Below, piece after piece: positions 48,071-52,407 of a stretch of 52,407 bases of DNA; positions within the stretch are counted from its first letter, which is position 1, and every line of letters begins with the position of its first letter. Source of the stretch: Oscillospiraceae bacterium (GTDB lineage Bacteria > Bacillota > Clostridia > Oscillospirales > Ruminococcaceae); NCBI GenBank assembly GCA_900752435.1, contig CAADVD010000027.1, positions 1 to 52,407 on the forward strand, given 5' to 3'. Under the pieces are notes generated by a model. The model was not told the origin of the DNA and made no database searches. It saw only the letters and a program-made list of their open reading frames with translations. The position numbers were made by a program, and so were the translations under genes.

Positions 48071-48431
48071 CGTTCGATTCCTCCTGATGCAAAATTTGTT
48101 CTCCTGTTTCGACCAGCTCTTTCAGTCGGTCAATTTCATGCAGGAGGATTTCTTTTCCCTGTTCGGTGATGATGTATTCCTTTTTGGCGCGTTTGTCTGC
48201 GGCTGATTTTTTGGACGATTGGCTTTCCGGCGCATGTGCCGCGCAAATCCAGCCTTTGTCCAACAGCGTATTGATGGCGCCGTACAGCGTGCCTGCGCCA
48301 AGGTTGACGCGGCCATGGCTGATTTCGCTCACAAACTGCATGATGCCGTATCCGTGCAGTGGTGTCGTCAGCGACAGCAAAATGTAGTAGACTGCTTCCG
48401 TCAGTGCGCCGCGCTCTGAGCTTTCCGGCAT
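48063..48431 (-). CDS. PadR-family transcriptional regulator
   Basis: 122 residues from the ATG at 48431 (a GTG at 48440 is possible; AGGACAG lies ahead of both). ALTEAVYYILLSLTTPLHGYGIMQFV then GAGTLYGAINTLLDKGWI and EYIITEQGKEIL are the PadR winged helix and C-terminal helix. First gene of the operon. Its promoter carries an ATATCG-type palindrome in the spacer, so it is probably autorepressed. Confidence 0.93.
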   Translation of the reverse strand: MPESSERGALTEAVYYILLSLTTPLHGYGIMQFVSEISHGRVNLGAGTLYGAINTLLDKGWICAAHAPESQSSKKSAADKRAKKEYIITEQGKEILLHEIDRLKELVETGEQILHQEESNDD

Positions 48432-48462
48432 GGCATTCACCTGTCCTTTCTGAACTGAAATG

Positions 48463-48513
48463 TTATATCGGTTTCCGTAATATTATTATATCGACTGCCG
48501 ATATAAATGTCAA
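48463..48513 (-). promoter_or_regulatory. Promoter and operators of the PadR operon
   Basis: Minus strand TTGACA (48513-48508), 17-bp spacer, TATAAT (48490-48485). TATATCG (48487-48493) and CGATATA (48499-48505) form a palindrome across spacer and -10; a further TTATATCGG lies at 48463-48471. Confidence 0.85.
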
Positions 48514-48579
48514 TGGGTTTTGATAAAATTAAAAATTATTATGAATTTTAGAATTATTCAAGATTTTTCTTGCATTTTA

Positions 48580-48588
48580 TGGTATGAT
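48580..48588 (+). promoter_or_regulatory. Extended -10 of the Nudix gene
   Basis: TGGTATGAT (TG-n plus TATGAT at 48583-48588) without a clear -35. Confidence 0.5.
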
Positions 48589-48625
48589 AGAAAATAGTTA
48601 GCACGATAGAAACGAGGCGTTTAAC

Positions 48626-49039
48626 ATGCAGTACGAAAAGTCTTGTGGTGCGTTGGTTTTTCGCAAGTACCACGGGAACACCGAACTGCTGCTTATCAAG
48701 CACGCGAACGGCGGACACTGGTCCTTTCCCAAAGGGCACGTCGAGCCGGGCGAAACCGAAATCGAAACAGCGATTCGTGAAGTAAAAGAAGAAACTGGAA
48801 TTGACATCATTGTCGATTCCTCGTTCCGTGAAATTGTTTCTTACTCGCCGAAAAAAGATACCCAAAAAGATGTGGTTTATTTTTTGGCCATTGCAAAAAA
48901 TCACAACTTCACGCCTCAGCCGGAGGAAATCGCTCAAATCAAATGGGTGGAAATAAGCAGGGTTCACACCATTTTAAGCTATGACAATGACCGTCAGCTG
49001 GTCAACAAGGCCAAGCCGCTGATTAAGTGCAGTTATTGA
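48626..49039 (+). CDS. Nudix hydrolase (diadenosine tetraphosphatase-like)
   Basis: 137 residues. The complete Nudix box GHVEPGETEIETAIREVKEETGI (about 35-57) is preceded by ELLLIKHANGGHWSFPKGH, as in bis(5'-nucleosyl)-tetraphosphatases. It likely cleaves Ap4A or another nucleoside diphosphate derivative; the exact substrate is not readable. Monocistronic. Confidence 0.92.
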   Translation: MQYEKSCGALVFRKYHGNTELLLIKHANGGHWSFPKGHVEPGETEIETAIREVKEETGIDIIVDSSFREIVSYSPKKDTQKDVVYFLAIAKNHNFTPQPEEIAQIKWVEISRVHTILSYDNDRQLVNKAKPLIKCSY

Positions 49040-49055
49040 AAAAGCATGGGATGTA

Positions 49056-49100
49056 GAACAAGCCCAGCCGGAAAGCATTGCTTTCCGGCTGGGCTTGTTC
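49056..49100 (+). terminator. Very strong hairpin after the Nudix gene
   Basis: 21-bp perfect arms with a 3-nt loop. T-run is modest; also ends the convergent gene. Confidence 0.9.
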
Positions 49101-49112
49101 TGGCTTGCTTTT

Positions 49113-49412
49113 CTACAAATAATTCACTTGTATGCCGTGATGATTTTGAACGGTCTGTTTTGGCACACGCCGTACTGCGACGTACAGCGTATCAATCCGC
49201 TGTTCCTGACAAAGCTGGATCGCGTCCTCCAAATCGGCAAAAATTCCAAGTGCGGTGACGTGCGAATCCTGCGCCTGCAGGCTTTTCTGCGCCATGCCCA
49301 GTAAGGTGTTCAGTACGCAGTTTTCCGCGTAGGTCTGCGCCATGCGGCGCGGCCAAGAAAGGTTGCTCGGGTGCGGATGAGACTGCAAAGCACAAAGAGC
49401 GCAATAGTTCAT
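49113..49412 (-). CDS. Hypothetical protein with N-terminal CxxC
   Basis: 99 residues beginning MNYCALCALQSHPHPSNLSW; the rest is a predicted alpha/beta domain (ALGIFADLEDAIQLCQEQRIDTLYVAVRRV). The ATG follows GGAGG, supporting a real gene. I do not recognise a family; the second half could be a small nucleotide-binding-like fold, but no motif is diagnostic. Confidence 0.65.
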   Translation of the reverse strand: MNYCALCALQSHPHPSNLSWPRRMAQTYAENCVLNTLLGMAQKSLQAQDSHVTALGIFADLEDAIQLCQEQRIDTLYVAVRRVPKQTVQNHHGIQVNYL

Positions 49413-49469
49413 AATAACCTCCGAATAGATGAATTTTTTGTGTACATCGATTTTTGTATGAAAATCCTA

Positions 49470-49498
49470 TTGACTTTTCCGACTAATTGGCCTACAAT
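49470..49498 (+). promoter_or_regulatory. Promoter of nrdD
   Basis: TTGACT (49470-49475), 17-bp spacer, TACAAT (49493-49498). Confidence 0.85.
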
Positions 49499-49516
49499 AG
49501 AGAAACACAATGAATA

Positions 49517-49557
49517 CAAGATATAGTAAAAAAACCGCTGTATACTACAAGATGTAT
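49517..49557 (+). promoter_or_regulatory. Pair of candidate NrdR boxes
   Basis: CAAGATATAG (49517-49526) and CAAGATGTAT (49548-49557), 31 bp apart. The first fits the NrdR-box core CwAtATaTwG at nine of ten positions, the second at about seven. Three helical turns is the usual spacing of NrdR box pairs. They lie just after the promoter. Confidence 0.6.
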
Positions 49558-49611
49558 AATTCAACGTTGCGTATAACACAGCGGAATTTATGTGAGAGAG
49601 CTGAACAGAAG

Positions 49612-51918
49612 ATGGTTTGTAAAATAAAGAAGCGTGACGGCCGCGAGGTGGCGTTTGATAAGCAGAAAATCGTCAATGCGATTTACAAGGCCGCCAATGC
49701 GTTGGGCGGAACGGATTATGAGGAATCCGTTTATGTCGCGGACATGGTGGTGCGGTATCTGGAAGAGCATTTGGGCGAAGCGGTACCGACAGTTGAGCAG
49801 GTGCAGGATGTCGTGGAACAAATGCTCATTGAAAACGGCAATGCACGCACAGCCAAGGAATACATCTTATACCGCGCCGACCGCACGCGCGTGCGTGAAA
49901 TGAACACGCGCTTGATGAAGATTTATGAGGATTTGACCTTTAAGGATGCCAAGGACAACGACGTCAAACGCGAAAATGCCAACATCGACGGCGATACCGC
50001 GATGGGTACGATGCTCAAATACGGCTCGGAGGGCGCCAAGCAGTTCTGCGAAATGTTTGTGCTCGACCCGAAGCATTCCAAGGCGCATGTGGAGGGTGAC
50101 ATCCACATTCACGACATGGACTTTTTGACACTGACGACCACTTGCTGTCAGATTGATTTGGATAAATTGTTTGAAGGCGGATTTTCCACGGGACACGGCT
50201 ATTTGCGTGAACCGAATGACATTCAGACGTATTCTGCGCTGGCGTGCATTGCGATTCAGTCCAATCAGAACGACCAACACGGCGGCCAAAGCGTGCCAAA
50301 CTTTGAGTACGCGATGGCCAAAGGCGTAGTAAAGACCTACAAGCGCAAATACCGCGACAATTTGATGAAGGCGCTGGACTTCTTTGTCGGTGTGCCAAAT
50401 GCGGAAGAAACCGCCAAAGAGATCATGGCGAAGATTGAGCAGGAAACCGGCTTGATGCCGGTGCTGGCCAACAACAACGGTTACAGCGAAGCGGAACTCG
50501 CTGAATTGCTCCATTACACCGATGAGGAAACAGCGAAGAAGATTCAGCAGATGAACGTCAAGTACGCCAAAGCGGAGACAGAACGCGCAACCTACCAGGC
50601 GATGGAAGCGCTGGTGCACAATTTGAATACGATGCACTCGCGCGCCGGTGCGCAGATTCCATTCAGTTCGCTGAATTACGGCACGGATACCTCGCCGGAG
50701 GGACGGCTGGTCATCGAAAAACTGCTGCTGGCCACCGAAGCCGGACTGGGCAACGGCGAAACGCCGATTTTCCCAATTCAGATTTTCAAAATCAAAGAGG
50801 GCGTGAACTACAATCCGGGTGACCCGAACTACGATTTGTTCAAGCTGTCCTGCCGCGTATCGGCCAAGCGTTTGTTCCCGAATTACGCGTTTTTGGACGC
50901 ACCATTTAATTTGCAGTATTATAAGCCCGGCCATCCGGAAACGGAAGCGGCCTATATGGGCTGCCGCACGCGCGTGATCGGCAACTACCACGACAAGAGC
51001 CGTGAAATTGTAACCGGCCGAGGAAATTTAAGCTTTACATCCGTGAATTTGCCGCGCCTTGCCATTAAGGCAAATGGCAATTTGGAATTTTTCTTTGAAC
51101 AGCTTGACCAGGAAATCGATTTGATTATCGACCAACTGAAAGCGCGTTTTCGCATTCAGAGCAAGAAGAAAGTAAAGAACTACCCATTCCTGATGGGACA
51201 GGGCATTTGGATTGATTCCGATAAGCTTGGCCCCGAGGACGAGGTAGGCGAAGTGCTCAAGCATGGAAGCTTAACGCTCGGCTTCATCGGGCTGGCGGAA
51301 TGCCTGAAAGCGCTGATTGGCGCGCACCACGGCGAAAGCAAGGAAGCGCAAAATCTGGGGCTGGACATCGTGGGCTTTATGCGCAAGCGCATGGATCAGG
51401 AAACGCTGAAAGCCGGACTCAACTTCACGTTGATTGCCACACCGGCAGAAGGGCTTTCCGGCCGCTTCGTCCGCATCGACAAGGAGAAATACGGCGTCAT
51501 CGAGGGCGTGACCGACCGCGATTATTACACGAACTCGTTTCATATTCCGGTCTACTATAATATTTCCGCTTTTGAGAAAATTAAACTCGAAGCGCCCTAC
51601 CACAATCTAACAAACGGCGGACACATCTCCTATGTGGAGCTGGACGGCGACACCACCAACAATTTGCAGGCATTTGAGTCCGTCATTCGCTGTATGAAAG
51701 AATCCGGAATCGGCTACGGTTCCATCAACCATCCGGTTGACCGCGACCCCGTTTGCGGCTATACCGGCATCATCAACGACGTTTGTCCGCGCTGCGGCCG
51801 CCATGAAGGCGAGGGCGTGCCGATTGAGAAAATGCGCGAACTGAAGAAAAAATATCCGAGTATGCCGCATTTTTATGACCGCGGCGATTTGGAGGACGCA
51901 ACGCCGAACACACTGTAA
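49612..51918 (+). CDS. nrdD: Anaerobic ribonucleoside-triphosphate reductase (class III)
   Basis: 768 residues from the ATG at 49612; the frame opens at 49510, but that start lies beside the promoter. An N-terminal ATP cone (IKKRDGREVAFDKQKIVNAI) gives allosteric control; the catalytic barrel includes DIHIHDMDFLTLTTTCCQID and SIGYGSINHPVDRDP-like sequence; the C-terminal VCGYTG holds the glycyl radical site and DVCPRCGRHEGEG the zinc-binding cysteines. It makes deoxyribonucleotides under anoxia, activated by NrdG. Candidate NrdR boxes precede it. Confidence 0.95.
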   Translation: MVCKIKKRDGREVAFDKQKIVNAIYKAANALGGTDYEESVYVADMVVRYLEEHLGEAVPTVEQVQDVVEQMLIENGNARTAKEYILYRADRTRVREMNTRLMKIYEDLTFKDAKDNDVKRENANIDGDTAMGTMLKYGSEGAKQFCEMFVLDPKHSKAHVEGDIHIHDMDFLTLTTTCCQIDLDKLFEGGFSTGHGYLREPNDIQTYSALACIAIQSNQNDQHGGQSVPNFEYAMAKGVVKTYKRKYRDNLMKALDFFVGVPNAEETAKEIMAKIEQETGLMPVLANNNGYSEAELAELLHYTDEETAKKIQQMNVKYAKAETERATYQAMEALVHNLNTMHSRAGAQIPFSSLNYGTDTSPEGRLVIEKLLLATEAGLGNGETPIFPIQIFKIKEGVNYNPGDPNYDLFKLSCRVSAKRLFPNYAFLDAPFNLQYYKPGHPETEAAYMGCRTRVIGNYHDKSREIVTGRGNLSFTSVNLPRLAIKANGNLEFFFEQLDQEIDLIIDQLKARFRIQSKKKVKNYPFLMGQGIWIDSDKLGPEDEVGEVLKHGSLTLGFIGLAECLKALIGAHHGESKEAQNLGLDIVGFMRKRMDQETLKAGLNFTLIATPAEGLSGRFVRIDKEKYGVIEGVTDRDYYTNSFHIPVYYNISAFEKIKLEAPYHNLTNGGHISYVELDGDTTNNLQAFESVIRCMKESGIGYGSINHPVDRDPVCGYTGIINDVCPRCGRHEGEGVPIEKMRELKKKYPSMPHFYDRGDLEDATPNTL

Positions 51919-51946
51919 TCGGAATGGAATGAAGGAGGTATCTCAA

Positions 51947-52141
51947 ATGATTACACAGGAAGTCAGAAGCAATACACCCGCAGAAGCCCCAATTTTGGTG
52001 GGCGAAGGTGTCAAATTTGAACGCATTCGCCGGATTACCGGCTATCTAGTAGGCACCGTTGACCGTTTCAACAACGGCAAACGCGCCGAAGAACACGATC
52101 GTGTAAAACACAGCATCAGCGGAGAAAAGGAAATTATTTAA
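51947..52141 (+). CDS. Small NrdD-associated protein
   Basis: 64 residues from the ATG at 51947 (GGAGG eight bases before). RIRRITGYLVGTVDRFNNGK followed by RAEEHDRVKH resembles the C-terminal RxTGYL...FNxGKxxExxxR segment found in NrdD-type reductases, here encoded separately between nrdD and nrdG. Clostridia often have this short gene, sometimes labelled anaerobic ribonucleoside-triphosphate reductase. Its specific role is unclear to me. Confidence 0.8.
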   Translation: MITQEVRSNTPAEAPILVGEGVKFERIRRITGYLVGTVDRFNNGKRAEEHDRVKHSISGEKEII

Positions 52142-52172
52142 GACAAAGTGGTTTGAAAAGGTTTGAACCGTC

Positions 52173-52202
52173 AGGACGGATGAGGCATCCGTCCTTTCTT
52201 TT
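52173..52202 (+). terminator. Hairpin between the small NrdD-like gene and nrdG
   Basis: Perfect 10-bp arms AGGACGGATG and CATCCGTCCT, 3-nt loop, then TTCTTTT. nrdG is reached by read-through or by an unseen promoter. Confidence 0.8.
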
Positions 52203-52214
52203 GGGGGAAGAGAA

Positions 52215-52407
52215 ATGGAAACAACGGTACGCATTGCAGGCGTGATTCGGGAATCGATTGTGGATGGGCCGGGCATTCGCTTTGTGGTGTTTACGCAGGG
52301 TTGTCCGCATCACTGCGAGGGATGCCACAATCCGCAGAGCCACGATTTTGACGGCGGATATGACTGGACGGTTTCCCAAATTTTGACGGGAAAAGAAAAA
52401 AAACCGC
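52215..52407 (+). CDS. nrdG: Anaerobic ribonucleotide reductase activating protein NrdG, 3' end cut by window edge
   Basis: The first 64 codons are visible: VRIAGVIRESIVDGPGIRFV then VFTQGCPHHCEGCHNPQSHD. GCPHHCEGC is the radical-SAM CxxxCxxC cluster motif, and DGPGIRF is the usual upstream loop. It uses S-adenosylmethionine and a 4Fe-4S cluster to install the glycyl radical on NrdD. GGGGAAGAG precedes the ATG. Confidence 0.92.
   Translation, partial: METTVRIAGVIRESIVDGPGIRFVVFTQGCPHHCEGCHNPQSHDFDGGYDWTVSQILTGKEKKP

Noticed and set aside
49867..50991. 374-codon minus-strand frame within nrdD
   Set aside because: Antisense shadow of a highly conserved gene, with no ribosome binding site at a credible start.
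1..52407. CRISPR arrays, tRNA genes, insertion sequences or integrases
   Set aside because: I looked for regularly spaced repeats, tRNA-like GTTC/cloverleaf segments and transposase motifs and found none. The only sizeable direct repeats are those of the tandem paralogs and the 8.6/8.9 kb cassettes.

Overview
The window looks like a chromosomal stretch from a low-to-medium GC Gram-positive, probably a spore-forming member of the Clostridia (my inference is an Oscillospirales/Ruminococcaceae-like organism). The grounds are an intact sporulation sigma-K gene, a bacterial type A RNase P RNA, split transketolase subunits, anaerobic class III ribonucleotide reductase, many AGGAGG-type ribosome binding sites, sigma-A promoters with TTGACA/TATAAT spaced by 17 bp, and an LPXTG surface protein. 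Both window ends cut genes: an HTH regulator on the left and nrdG on the right.

Layout. 0-6.8 kb: HTH regulator, SAM methyltransferase, M20 peptidase with an overlapping C39-like protein, sigK, alsS-type acetolactate synthase with a hairpin leader, and an LPSTG-anchored surface protein. 6.8-9.7 kb is an accessory patch: two small XRE regulators, a stand-alone Spo0A effector-like protein under a palindromic operator, a TVP38 membrane protein, and a duplicated cassette that looks like a type I toxin-antitoxin module (32-residue hydrophobic peptide, structured leader, convergent antisense promoter, shared bidirectional terminator). 9.7-18.3 kb: HAD phosphatase overlapping a Y-family polymerase, MATE efflux pump behind a terminator hairpin, Cys-rich protein, phospholipase C-like protein, UMF1-type transporter and the two transketolase subunits. 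18.3-28.8 kb: rnpB with a large P12-region insertion, several membrane or hypothetical proteins, HD hydrolase, a membrane protein/XRE/DUF6440 operon, aldo-keto reductase, ROK glucokinase, EEP-family protein, ArsC/Spx-like protein, CNNM transporter and Maf.

28.8-34.4 kb is an AT-rich island: two tandem paralogous membrane/TPR-like proteins whose ends are almost identical but whose middles have diverged, a small membrane-anchored protein, and a 926-residue wall hydrolase with M23, amidase and a lysozyme-like C-terminal domain but no signal peptide. 34.4-44.9 kb: nitroreductase with divergent HxlR regulator, MoxR-DUF58-transglutaminase operon, YccF protein, PdaB-like deacetylase with an altered motif, paired PH-domain proteins and a DUF2156 protein. 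44.9-48.5 kb: DUF2975/XRE pair and a PadR-DUF2812-DUF2812-DUF6440-CPBP operon. 48.6-52.4 kb: Nudix hydrolase, a hypothetical gene, and nrdD / small NrdD-like protein / nrdG behind two probable NrdR boxes.

The recurring theme is small regulator-plus-membrane-protein operons, each with a palindromic operator laid over its own promoter (near 7.4, 21.5, 45.7 and 48.5 kb). All function assignments come from reading motifs in the translated sequence; no database search was run.
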